Source of the DNA: Amoebophrya sp. A120
Taxonomy: Eukaryota > Sar > Dinophyceae > Syndiniales > Amoebophryaceae
NCBI GenBank assembly: GCA_905178155.1
Contig: CAJINV010000003.1
Span: forward strand, 4,871,863-4,935,862
Reading direction: 5' to 3'
Length of the DNA: 64,000 bases
The position numbers and the translations under genes were made by a program. Below the pieces are notes generated by a model. The model was not told the DNA's origin, searched no databases, and saw only the letters and a list, made by a program, of their open reading frames with translations. Below, in pieces: positions 43,803 to 55,134 of the stretch (the stretch's first letter is position 1; the number at the start of each line of letters is the position of its first letter).

Positions 43803-45975
43803 TCAGCTGTACACATCAGCGAGAAATCGCAAAATCTCGGTCTCATTGAATTGCGCCTTGAAGAGAGCAGCGTTCACATGGTCGTCGGCGTTCGCCGCAC
43901 CACCCACTGACTTTCCATCACACAGCCCCTTAGCCCAGCAGCTTGGGCACATATCGCAGCTGGGCCAGCGTTTGTCGGTTGAAAAAAACTCCACCAGTGG
44001 CGCACCTGTTCGATCAAGTAGAAATGTCGATGAAATCTCTGCAGTGCCATTGGCATCAAAAGCTAGGATCTTCACTGCTTTGTTTACAGAAACACAAGCA
44101 CACCGACAAATCAACATGAGACGACAACTAACGGCACCTGCACTTTTGGCGAAATTTTTCATGCCGGATTGGATTCTCATGTTGGCGTCATTATGGTGGA
44201 GCCAGATCCCAATGCGAACGTCGTCCATGGTTTCGATGCGGCCGAAGAGTGCGGGGCCATCGTCCCGCCAGTGCGCTCGGCAGATTGGGCAAGGGTGGTT
44301 GTATTCGACATACGAATCGAGGTAACTGATCAAGTCGTGCGGATGCTGAAACAATGCGTCCTTTGCGCTGTACTCCGCAAGGGTGCGACATCCCACGGAA
44401 AAACTAGTTCTATCAAGTCCACCTTCTTTCTTCACCAAATTTCCCTAAATGCAGTTTCTTTTCTGTATCGCTCGAAACGGACGAGCCGGGTTTTAAATAC
44501 GTGTTTTTTCCTTCTCCTGACGCATCAGCATCTTCCATCAGAGCATTTTTTTCCTCCTACTCTATTTTGCGATCGAATTTATGGTGCTGGAAAATGTCCG
44601 GGAAGATGGAAGGCTTTTTTGAGAAGAACGAGGGAGTTTTTTCTTGGATCATACGTGAATGTAATTCCACATGGCTTGGCGAAACCCCATCACGTCGTTG
44701 TAGAAGCGCGCATCGGCGTCCCAAACGGAGTACGGGTCGAACAAGTTCATGACTTCGGTGGTGTACAGCTTCAACACTTCGAGAACACCGCCGTGCATTT
44801 CGGGAATTTCCTCTAGGGAAACGCCAAGTGTGCGCTTCCCTGCTTCTTCGAAAGCGTTCTCGTCCACCTCGACAAAACGACGCTCGCTGAAGAGCCGCCG
44901 CAGGTGAGCGCCAGACCCCGTGACTGCGAACACGTGAACGTGCGCGAATTCCGTCGCCTCTGCGAGCAGGTCCGCGGATTTCTCTTGCATGTTCATCAGG
45001 TGCGTGCGCATGGAACTGGCCCCGGAGCCGCAAATTAGCTTCTGTCGCATCAATGCGAAGTTGTCTTCACTTTGTGTAGTGGGCGGTGCTGTAGTTCCTC
45101 CAGCAGCGCAAATCAGGTTGAGAAGCCGGATGGTGATTCGCAACGAGACCGGAACGAACCGGAAAAAGTTGCCGATGTTCTGGGCGGTAGGCCACTTCTT
45201 CGCGTCGGGATTCGAGCTCGGCTGCAGTATGTCACTGGCGCGTCGCCAGATAAGGTACAGCACGCTGTAGAACGTGTCGTAGAGCCTAGCGGTTTTGTCA
45301 CCGGTACTGAAACTGTTCGGCGTGTTGCCTGCGGAAGCCGGTGCCCAGTATGTCTTGTACGGTGCCAAATACGCACTCTCATAGGCGGCTGGAACGTGAT
45401 TGATGCCCTTCAGGGTCGATACTCCGTATTGCGACCACTGCGTCTTAAGCGGGACACCCCACTGATGCACCGGACTCACGTACGGCTGCACTGCTACGTC
45501 TAGCGAAAGGGTCCCGTCCGTGGCTTTCTGCGGCACCTCAGAAAATTTCAACAGGTCAACTTCATCAAGCACGATAGGAAACGCTTCTATTGAAACAACA
45601 TATACTCTTGTCGTGGGAAAAATTGTATGGCAAAATCTGTTTCAGAGGTGAAAGCGTGAGTGTCCTCTTCGTCTATGATTCAAAGCATATGAAGATTTTT
45701 GCAAAGATAAAATTGATATCAAAGACTACGGTATCTTTCTCTAATCCTGCTCCTAGCAGTGTGTCGACGACCAGATCACCGTCGTTGCTGCAAGTGGGCG
45801 AAGTCGTTTCGCGCAAGAGTAGTACTGTAATGCTCGAGCTCACTATCGCAGAAATCACCGCGACTAGTGCATGTTTCGCAAACGACGCTGTTTTCGGTTT
45901 CGCTGCCGTCTCCTGCTGCTCCGCGCCGCCCTCATTCGCGGTGTCTTTCGACGGTTTTGGTGTGCGCTTGCTCAT
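43803..45975 (-). CDS. QSOX/Erv-like sulfhydryl oxidase with N-terminal membrane anchor
   Basis: Exons at 45975-45730, 45572-44655, 44429-44138 and 44077-43803. Exon 1 encodes a Lys-rich start and one hydrophobic anchor (HALVAVISAIVSSSITVLLL). Exon 2 is a helical region ending QAMWNYIH, which fits the W-xx-LH motif opening Erv/ALR domains. Exon 3 has the CPIC pair (CxxC) followed by RAHW, then GIWLHHNDANMRI, equivalent to the FAD-binding HN-x-VN motif. Exon 4 ends with WPSCDMCPSCWA, the extra Cys motif typical of QSOX. There is no thioredoxin domain. The predicted role is disulfide formation in the secretory pathway. The first intron (45573-45729) fits frame only as GT-TC; the last, 60 bp and in frame, may be retained coding sequence. 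Confidence 0.6.
45573..45729 (-). other. Non-canonical intron (GT...TC), 157 bp
   Basis: Joins LEKDT to VLDEVDLLKFSE. The exon-intron junction reads ACC|GTAGTC and the acceptor CCTATC|GTGC. Exon 1 offers only phase-0 GT donors, while both nearby AG acceptors need phase 1, so canonical splicing breaks the frame. No clear terminal inverted repeat. Confidence 0.55.
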
Positions 45976-47592
45976 TTTGGTACGAATGATAGAAGGCGAA
46001 TGAAACAATCATTGAATAAAAGTTCGATTCTGTTTCCTTAACCGCAATGGCTTCAATTTCGCGGAACAAGAAGAAAACACTTCGTGGCGAATGGCATGAC
46101 TACGAGTAAGAGCAAACTGCCAAGCGGATCCGATGAATAAGTTCAAATATTGCGTGTGCTTTTCGCATGTTTGGTCGGCTGGATAAGTGTTTACGGAGGG
46201 GGCGAAGTTTTAGATTCTTTCAGACGAGGAACGAATATCGACGATGCCCACGAATCTTCTGGCGTTTTTCAGGTTTGCGCCGGGTATCAAATCCAAACGA
46301 AACTTCCTTGTTACAGCCCTTTTTTTTCCTTCCGCGGATCCACAACGTAATGGACACAGAACAAAGAAACACAGAGTCAAAGCAGGAAAATCCAAATTAG
46401 CGTACAATTACAAATGAAGACTTCTATAATGCCGACAATGGTCGTGAGTCTGGATGATCGTAGCTTGTACTTAGTAGAGCATATAGAAAGTAACTAGAAA
46501 CTTTTCGTCGCCATCAACCATGGGAGGTGCCATGTGTAGTGTTCAGGTTTCATTGGAAGCCACGGAAAAATATTTACAGCCTGGAGCGACAACTCGACAG
46601 CCTGAAAATTTACTACGTTGGTACGCGGTACGTCGGCTACGCTTATACTATTCAAAACGAAAACTTCATCATGGTAGTCTCCATCCAGGTAAAGGTAATG
46701 CTCGTCAAAACGTCAATGTATGATATTCATATTCTGTGCCCGTTCTATTTCTACAGTCGTCCTCCCAAAGATTAAGAAACAAATGAGATGTACGCACTAC
46801 ACAGACTCTATGTGGTGCTTTTGCACAAGCCCAAGACGATAGGAAGAAGGTGCTTTTTCAATCAAACTTATCCAAAACTGCAACTTTCGAAAAACTGTTT
46901 ATGTGATCAAATCGACGACCTCGCGACGTTATCTATCAACAAGTATTCGGAAAATTTTCTATCGGTAGTGTAGGAGGAAAATTATGTATGGACTCGGACT
47001 TCCGATTTGTGCAGGCAGTAAAACCAGACAAAGGAAAGGAAAGGTGATACTCATACTGTAGAGAAAGGAAAGGTGATACTGTAGATACGCCAACCTGCGA
47101 CCTCCTTTAATGGTGGCCGAGAAAGAAGCGTTTGCTGTTCTTACCTCTGTCCTAGAAGCAACAGATTGTCATTGTGTTTTGTCAATTTCGTGGCAACAAG
47201 CAACAGACAAAGATGGGGAAAATGAAGTTGAAGGCAGACGCAGACCTGCATGATGACCTTGTGAAAATACAACTTCAGCACGTCTTCCTGTTCTTCGTTT
47301 GAAAATAAATTTTCAATTTCGATTGTGTAGGACCGTCGCCCGAAAATTTATGAAACTCAACGTACGAGAGATCCAAAACCGTGACTACGCCAAAAACGGA
47401 TAAAGAGGTGCGCAAATGATGAGACTCATGCTGCGATGGACTACAGGCCACATCGATTTTTCTGCGTTTTGCGTTTTCCTTCTCTTGCTAGTCCAGAAAA
47501 CGGTACATATCTAGCGGTGGGTTGAGGTTTTACTGCGTAATAAATTGAATTTACGTCTTTTTTCGTAGAAAAAATTTTCAGCACAATAATTC
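45976..47592. other. 1.6-kb intergenic region
   Basis: This is the longest gene-free stretch. It contains a short direct repeat around 47030-47090, with two copies of GGAAAGGTGATACT 29 bp apart. I saw no coherent frame or structural RNA. Confidence 0.5.
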
Positions 47593-50500
47593 TCATCGGC
47601 CAGTCCGACCCGCGGAAGCCTTGTTGATTGTCATGAGGCGATTCGCGTAGGACAGCAGCATCTGATCGGTGCCGGACTTACCGCAAAGCGTGACGCCAAA
47701 CGGAATTTTCGCACCGTCCTCCAACTGCAAAAATCCCATAGGAAGGGCAACCCCGGCCAGGTCCAGCAGGTTCATGAAGTTGGTGTAGTACCCGTTTTGT
47801 GTGTTGGTTTCCACCGGGTTCGCATCAACTTCAGCGATGGTCCAGCAAGTAGGCACGGTGGGCAGGAGGAGAAAATCGACGTCCTCCAACTGCGCCATAC
47901 ACTTCGCTTTCAGTTCTTCCAGCCGGTAGAACGCCTTGAAGCAGTCCACAGCCGAGTGCTTCTCCGCGGTACTCAACACTTTCGCCGTGACCGGTAGCAT
48001 CGCGTTCAGGCAGCCCGCTTCTTCCACCGCCACTGCGCGCTCCGCGACCCACGGCCCCTGGTACAAGAGTTCCGCCGTTTCCACGAAAGGCTGGAGACTT
48101 ACCTGCTTCCTCTTTCCCTGCATCAACTCCGACTGCAACAGCGTTCCCGCGAGATCAAACAATCCTTGCATCTGAGTTCTTGCGTCGCCCTTTTCGCAGA
48201 AAAACTTCACCACATCCGGAACCGCGAAACAAAACGGCTTTTTATGTTCATCGGCCAGATCCAGCAGCAAGGGGCCAGCGGGACGACCGATGTCCTTTTT
48301 TGGGGACGACGCGGCACCAATAGCTTTCGGCGATTTCACTTCTCCCTCCGGCACGTTCACGCGGACCGGCGGCACGAAGGGAAACACACCGTCGCTGCGA
48401 GCGGCATTGGTAGCGCCATTGATGAACGGCGACACGGTGGTGCTCGGCGTAGCCCCCGGGTCGGTTTCCGAGGGGGTTTTGCCAGCAGACTTTTTCGCTT
48501 TCAAGGTCTCCAGCACGGTGAGCGCATCCTGGCAGCACAGAGCGAAGACCGACACGCAGTCCAGCGTCTTGCACGCGGGGACCATGCCGTGGTTGGAGAT
48601 CAGGTTTCGGGACGGTTTCAGCCCCACGATGTTGCAGTAGCTGGCGGGCACGCGACCACTTCCGGCCGTGTCCGTCCCCAGCGAGAACGTTGCAAACCGC
48701 AGGGCGACCGCCGCCGCCGACCCAGAGCTAGACCCCCCGCTGATGAACCGCGAATCGAACGGATTCGCGCAGGCGCCGAAGGGAGACCGCGTCCCGACTA
48801 AACCCGTAGCGAACTGATCCAAGTTTGTCTTCCCCAACAAAATGGCCCCGGCGTCCAGCAGTTGCTGAATGCATTCCGCGGTTTCGGTGGCGCGCCGCCG
48901 GTACTCGACGCAGGCGCACGTCGTGTCCCAGTCCTCCACGTCGTAGTTGTCTTTCACAACAAACGGAATACCGTACAAGGGCGGAAACTCCTCGAATTTC
49001 GGCAGCACGTCCGAGCGCACCGTCTGCAGCACTTGGTCTCGTGTGCCCTTCGAGATCCAAATGTTGCCGGAATTCTCCACTTCCTCTTCGTACGCGGTCA
49101 TGGTACTGTCAAACAGATGCGCAACGACGTCGACGGGCGTCAGTAATTTCTTCCGGTAGGCCTCGTGCAGGTCGGCAATTTCCATGCTCGCGAGGGCTTT
49201 CGCGACCAGAACCTCGTCCGCATGTTGCCCGTCCTCCACGACGCGGAAGGCACTGCTGGAGTCCACGGTTTTGAAGGAGCCGGAAGATTCCACCACTTTG
49301 AAGGTGCCCGAGGAGGATGTTGTTGCCGTGGTGGCAAGACTGCTACTACTGGTCGGCACGACGATCGCCACAAGCGGGTCGCCCTGTTCTTTCATTTGCC
49401 CCGTGGTCACGAAGATTTTCGCGACCTTCCCGGCGACCGTCGCCGTCACTGGAATCTCCATCTTCATGGCTTCCAGGACCACGAGCGTGTCTCCGGCCTT
49501 CACCTCGTCCCCAACTTGGACCGGAATCGCCCACACGCTCCCGCTCACGTACGCATCGACCAATTGCACGTTTTTCTCGCCCGCCAATCCGAGATGCGCG
49601 TCCATGTCGGAGGTCGCGCCGCCGACGTGGTCCTCCTTATGGTCAACAACATCTGCTCCTGCAGAAGTTGTACCCTTCGCACTGAGGCGGATCTGGCTGA
49701 GTCTCTCCTCCTCGTTCTGTTCCGCCATCGCGATCCTCTGCTGGGCCTGGTAGGCGGCAATTTCTTCCTTGTGTTCCCGCAAGAACTCCTGGTGCTGTGC
49801 GAGGTTGAAGTCCTCGGTCTCGACCTTGGGCACAAAAGAGCCGGCCCGGAAGTCCTCGCGGAGCTGGTCCAACTCGGGCTCCGAGACCTCGTAGAACCGG
49901 ATCTGGTGGAACATTTCCAGCAGCCAGGGCTTCTCCGGCGTGAACATCTCCGTCGCGCCGAGGGCGTACGAGTTCCAGATGGGCAGTGTGCGGCCCACCA
50001 GCTGGTACCCGCCCGGGGAGTACATCGGGTAGATGCACATGTACGCGCCACCCAGCCCGACCGTGCCCTCCTCCGTCCAGGTCCGCGCCGGGTTCATTTT
50101 CGTCGTGATCATCCGGTCCAGCGGATTCACCGGCACCGCGCAGCACGCCCCCAGGTACACGTCGCCCAGGCCCAGGCACATGTAGGAGGCGCGAAAGATA
50201 CGCTTGTGTACCTCCTGCTGGTCAGGGACCTTCGAACCGTCGGCGTTTGTCTTGTACAGCCCGTTGTTCTTCGCCACGTAGTCCAGATTGGAGGGCAGGT
50301 ACGGCGCGTCGTCGCGGATTGACCGCGAGTACTTGTCCATCGCCTTCGCGCACCCGCTGGAGTCGTAGGCCATGGGCAGGTAGAACACCCGGGTCTTCAC
50401 AGCCTTGTCTCGCAGGTCGTCGCCGATCTGCTGGTCGCAAAACAGAATGACCTGCAGCAATTTTGCGAGCGGGATCTTCAGGGGGGAATAGCGAATCTGC

Positions 50501-53500
50501 AGTGACCGCACACCCGGCGCGGTCTCCTCCAGCCCGTCCACCTTTGCGGCCAGCAGGTTCTGTTCCAGGAAGTGGACGCGCACCCGGATCCGCAGGTCCA
50601 GCAGCATGGGGCCGTACTCGACTAGGACATGACGGTCGCCCTGCATGCGCACGGCGATCCCCGGATGCTGGTGCCCGTCGGCGGCACCGCCCGCATTCCC
50701 AGCATCGTTCTCTACTGTTTTGCTCTTGTACAAAACGGCGGTGTTCTCCAGCGCAAAGGTCTCCTCGTCGAACGCCGGGAACAGCAGCTCGCTGAGCTTC
50801 GGTCGGGGAACAATCGACGCGTCGAACCCCGTGAAGGGGCGCAGGTGCTTCACCAGGAAGTCCTGACTGATCCGTTCCCGCATCGCTTTCTCCAGGTCCC
50901 ACAGATGAAATTGCACCGAGTCGCCGGCTTTCACCTGCCCGATCTTCCACAGCTCGCTCTGGCAGATGGTGATGGGGCAAACAAACCCCCCGAGACTCGG
51001 GCCGTCGTGCGCAATGATGATGGGCATGTCGCCGGTGAAGTTGATGGTCCCCACCGCGTACTCTTCGTCGTGGATGTTCGAAGGATGGGACCCGCCCTCG
51101 CCGCCGTCCGGCCGGGCCCAGGTGGGTTTCGGCCCGTTCAACCGGATTCCGAGCCGGTTGCTGTTGTGGTGGACTTTCCATTCCGTGGCGTGCAGCATCT
51201 CAATGTCCTCCTTCAGCATGAAGTCTGGGCTGGCGCGCGGCCCCGGCAGCACACCAATCTTCCAACTGCTGCTATACTTCGGCCAGTTCTCCTCGGGGAG
51301 GTATTTCGCTAGTGCCAGCGGTTGATGTTCCGTTTCCAATCCGGCCGATGTTCTTGTCGCAGCAGAAGTACTAGTCGGGGAGGTCGTGCAAAGAACCGTC
51401 TTTTCGGCCTCGTCCGCGAGCGGCACCATGTCGCCCTTTTTCAGACTGCGGCCACGAAAGCCCCCAAATTCGCCGTTCACGAACGTCGACCGGCTTCCCA
51501 AGTAGAGCGGCACTTGGATACCTCCGGAAAACGCAATGTACCCTCTGGCGCCGTCAAACTGGGGCGGCTTTGCGGAGCTGTAGCGCGAAATGTTCAGGAC
51601 ATCGCCCTTGTTAAGGCGAAACTGAGAGAATTGCGGGTAGTACGTCGCGTCCGCACCGGCCTCCGTTACTTTCACTACGCAGTCCGGCCCCGTGACGGCG
51701 CAGAGTACGTTGTCGCGCCACATTTTCAGAGTAGGGCCACGGACCGTGAGGAACTCGAGCACGCCGTCTTCTTCCGCGTTGCCCACGAGCGAATTCGCCA
51801 GCCGCGACGACAGGTGATCAAAACTTCCCGAGGGCGGCACCCCAATGCGCCACAGGCCCGCGCCACAACGTCCAGGAAAGTCCTGCACCGCGACGTCCAC
51901 ACCGGGATCGAGCACTTCAAAGTACGCTGCCTTGTACGCCTCTCGGATGAACTTCGGAAAGGTCGTCTGACAGAAAGTCAAACCTTTCACAAAATCCGGC
52001 GACAGAAGAAACTGGCGCAAAACATGGAGGTTGTGCGTGACGCCCGCAATGTTGCAGCCATCTAAGGCACTTCGCAACTGGCGGATGCACTCGAAGCGCG
52101 TCGGTGCGTGCTGCAGAACCTTCACCAAGAGCGGGTCGTAGCTAGAAGGCACCGTGGCTCCCCGCTGAAAGCTCGTTTCGAAACGCAAATGCCCACTGTG
52201 CGCATTCAGCAGATCGACCGGTCCTAGCGAGAAATCCTGTAAAACCCCGGAGCTCGGCTTGTAATCGTGCAGGCAGTCTTCCGCGTACACGCGCACCTGG
52301 ATCGCGTGGCCGGTCGGCGCGGAGAAGAAATTTTGCAAGACAGTGCTTTGAAAAAGCGCGGACCGTTCGGTCCCGCCGTGCTCCGCTTGCAGAATCATCC
52401 ACTCCACGAGGTCCAAATTACCGTGCACCATCTCCGACACCCCGTGCTCCACTTGCAAACGGGTGTTCACTTCCAGGAAAAAGTACTTCTTCGTCTGCTC
52501 GTCGAAAATGAATTCCACTGTGCCGGCGGACTCGTATGCCACGGAGGCCCCGAGCCGCACCGCGTGGGCGAGGTATCCACAGCAAATTTCCTGTACACGT
52601 ACAAATGCGGTCGCTGCATGGCAAAACTTGGCTTCGATCCTAGTTTAGCACGACAAGTTTCACACTCCAAATTGGGGAAATTTGTGATGCGTCTTGTACA
52701 TGTACGGGAAATTTGTATTGCATACGAGGAGTTCCGTGCGCACCGAATGGGGTAGACTAGGGCTGGGGGTTTCCTCCACCACCTTCTGGTTGCGCCGTTG
52801 CACGGAGCACTCGCGCTCGCCCAAATGGGCCACCTTCTCCTTCCCGTCCCCAAAAATTTGCACTTCAATGTGGCGCCCCTGCTCGACGTACTTCTCCAGC
52901 AGCAGGTTCTTCTCGCCGAAAAACTTCCCCGCCAGCGTCTGTGCGGCTTCGAACGCGGGGCGCATCTCGCTCTCCGACCGAACCACGGTCATTCCGATAC
53001 CGCCACCGCCGCCCGTCGGCTTCAGAATTACCGGATAGCCGCCAACTTTCTCGGCGTACGCGCACGCCTCGTCCACGCTGGCCAGCAGTGGAGACCCCTC
53101 GCTAACGGGCACACCACAGGCAACCGCAGCCTAAAAGGTCAACGATTTTTGCGAGAATTAATGCGTGAACAAGAAGAGTTTACAAAGAAACAGCAGTTGA
53201 AAAATTGAAAACCGAATGAAATGTTGTAGGTTTAGACCAGGTGGCAATTTTTAGTCTGTTTGTCATCGTCTGCCGTTGGTGAAAAATGCAGCGATGGTGG
53301 TGCTGTTTTATTTCCCGGAAACATTTTTATGCCGGAATAAACTACTTATTTCTGCACGTTCATGAAAAACTCGACTTAGCGATAATACCTCCCGCGCCTT
53401 ATCTTTCAACCCGAAAGTCTCCATGGATCGGACATCGGGGCCAACCCAAAGGAGCCCACTATTTAGCACCTGTTTCGCGAAAGTTGGGTTCTCAGACAGA

Positions 53501-54016
53501 ATATCAAATGCAAAAATGTCTGGGTCTGGAAGATTCGGGGAGTTTGTCATGCACAATTGTACATGACCCATGATGCCTGTGATGCATGCCGTAGCATCAC
53601 AGTTCTCGCAAAGCCTTGGCAATGCCTATTCTGCATGAGAAATGCCCTCTCCGGGTGGCAAAAATTCAAGCAGCTTTTGCTGCTCATGCAATACAGATTT
53701 TTCTATCGTCGACAGGTAGCATCACAAATCCCATTCTTTCCAGACCCAGACATTTTTGCAATCCATACAGAAACCCATACCCCGGGTGGATGGCGTCGGC
53801 ACCGGCTTTTTTGGCCACCCCCAGAATGGCCTCCGCATCGGTGTAGCTCGGCACCTCATGGCATTCATCTAGCTGTTCGCGATGCAGACTCTGTGCATCG
53901 GGCGATGCGTAAATGCCCACCGCTTTGATGCCCAACTTTCGGCAGGTCCGCGCGATGCGCAGAGCGCACTCCGACCGATTGGCGATCAGCAGCGTACTAA
54001 TCTTTGCGTCGGACAT
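47593..54016 (-). CDS. Urea carboxylase-allophanate hydrolase (amidase) fusion, 1,912 aa
   Basis: Exons at 54016-53769, 53497-53389, 53130-52726 and 52569-47593 (1,913 codons, all phases consistent). The domains in order are: biotin carboxylase (1-460; ATP-grasp loop PTGGGGGIGM, ERECSVQRRNQKV, EVNTRLQVEHGVSE), the AHS2/KipA-like domain (from about 470; PGRCGAGLWRIGVPPSGSFD), AHS1/KipI-like (about 950-1120; LGLGDVYLGACCAVP), biotinyl domain (EAMKMEIPV, about 1288) and amidase (about 1390-1912; Lys in PFVVKDN, GGSSSGSAAAVA, catalytic Ser in GTDTAGSGRVPA). It carboxylates urea to allophanate and hydrolyses it to ammonia and CO2. The order is reversed relative to fungal DUR1,2 (hydrolase first). 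The allophanate-hydrolase C-terminal domain is absent and lies in the gene upstream. Two of three introns are introner-type. Confidence 0.9.
52570..52725 (-). mobile_element. Introner-type intron 2 (156 bp, 5-bp direct repeats, inverted ends)
   Basis: Flanked by CCTCG copies (minus strand; window 52725-52729 and 52569-52573). The 151-bp element between them starts TATGCAATA and ends GTGGATA. Near both ends lies the inverted sequence CAAATTTCCYGTACRYGTAC. Removing the element plus one CCTCG restores RTELLAHAVRLGASVAYES, the expected biotin-carboxylase sequence. The boundary is ambiguous within the repeat: GT...TC if a GT donor is used, and no position yields AG at the 3' end. Confidence 0.85.
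53498..53768 (-). mobile_element. Introner-type intron 1 (271 bp, 5-bp direct repeats, long inverted ends)
   Basis: Flanked by TTCTG copies (window 53768-53772 and 53497-53501). The 266-bp element begins TATGGATT on the minus strand and ends TTTGATA. The ends share the inverted sequence GCAAAAATGTCTGGGTCTGG without mismatch. Removal gives HPGYGFLSENPTFAKQV, the invariant biotin-carboxylase motif. The splice ends would be GT...CT, or any shift within TTCTG; none ends in AG. Confidence 0.9.
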
Positions 54017-55134
54017 GATTTTCGCTTTTATGCTACTGCCAGTGTGGTCAACTACCGACACTTACTACAGGTACAAGTAGTCAGCCTCGTTTGATAAAAG
54101 TCGAGGCTTGGGAGATAAAAATCCAGAGATTTTTGCCACTAGGCGACCCGTATTTCTAACGTCTACAGGGACTTACAGCGAACAAAAACCCAAAGTAGGC
54201 CCTACAACATTTTATGGTGGTACTACATGATCGCATCATGATGATGAAAACTCCAAATCGAATTCCCAAATCGTTGCTTTGTACCGGCGCTTATGAAGAT
54301 CGATTGAGAAACGTAGACCTCTCGAGGTAGAGCATCGATGGCCATTGATCACCTTGCTAAAAGGGCGCTTTCAAGCACGCTAGAGACGCGTAGATCGCGA
54401 AAAGGTGGTATCCGTCTCCGTCAAAAGTATACGAAGCTTGCGAAGATGGTCGACGAGGAAAATGTAACTACTACTTTGGAAGATTTTTGCTGCAAAAAAG
54501 TAAAAGATCTCTTACTTGACGCGTTTTTTGCTGCAATAAATCGCCGGTGGGCATCCATCAAGAGCCGACCGTGAAGTAGAGGTAGACGCACCCTTACTCT
54601 CGAACCGACACTTCAATTTCTTCGCTGGCTGTACAACTTAAACTGAAGCCTATTCAATGATGAAAATCACCCAACGTGATCGCAGACCGTCGAGCCCTTT
54701 TCTGTTTTCGCCCCGATTCTTTTTTGCTGTTTATTCAGGACAAAACCGTCTACCTGGAAGTTGTGACGTGTTGGGAAACCCGACCATGACAACATGGACT
54801 CGAGGCTGAACGCACCAGCATCGATGAAGAAGCTCATCCCTCCCGTACAGACCGATTGCCAACGTTGATTCAGGCGCGACTCGATACACTACAATCCCAC
54901 GGTTACAATAAGCAGATGCATTGCTGTTTCATGAGCGAGGATCAAGATGACTAGCATCATCTATCACCATCAGTTTCGATAGCCTGCAACAACAGATGAA
55001 AACATACGATCCATCATGCCCTTTGTCTGCATGCAATTTGCCTCCACTACGACGGACTATTTATCTTCGCAGCGCAAGTTCAGTTGGACATATCCGAGAA
55101 ATCGATGTTGAATACCTTACAGATCCGCAACTTA
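54017..55134. other. Intergenic region between the two urea-pathway genes
   Basis: About 1.1 kb. A small plus-strand frame (54338-54574) is basic but opposes all genes and is not supported. Nothing else identified. Confidence 0.5.

Noticed and set aside
44397-44654. Second intron of the QSOX-like gene read as a non-canonical GT...CC intron (join IHVGCRTLAEY)
   Set aside because: A canonical GT-AG intron (44430-44654) also preserves frame, so there is no need for the unusual form.
54338-54574. Small basic plus-strand protein
   Set aside because: It opposes all other genes, has no recognised motif and is of a length expected by chance.
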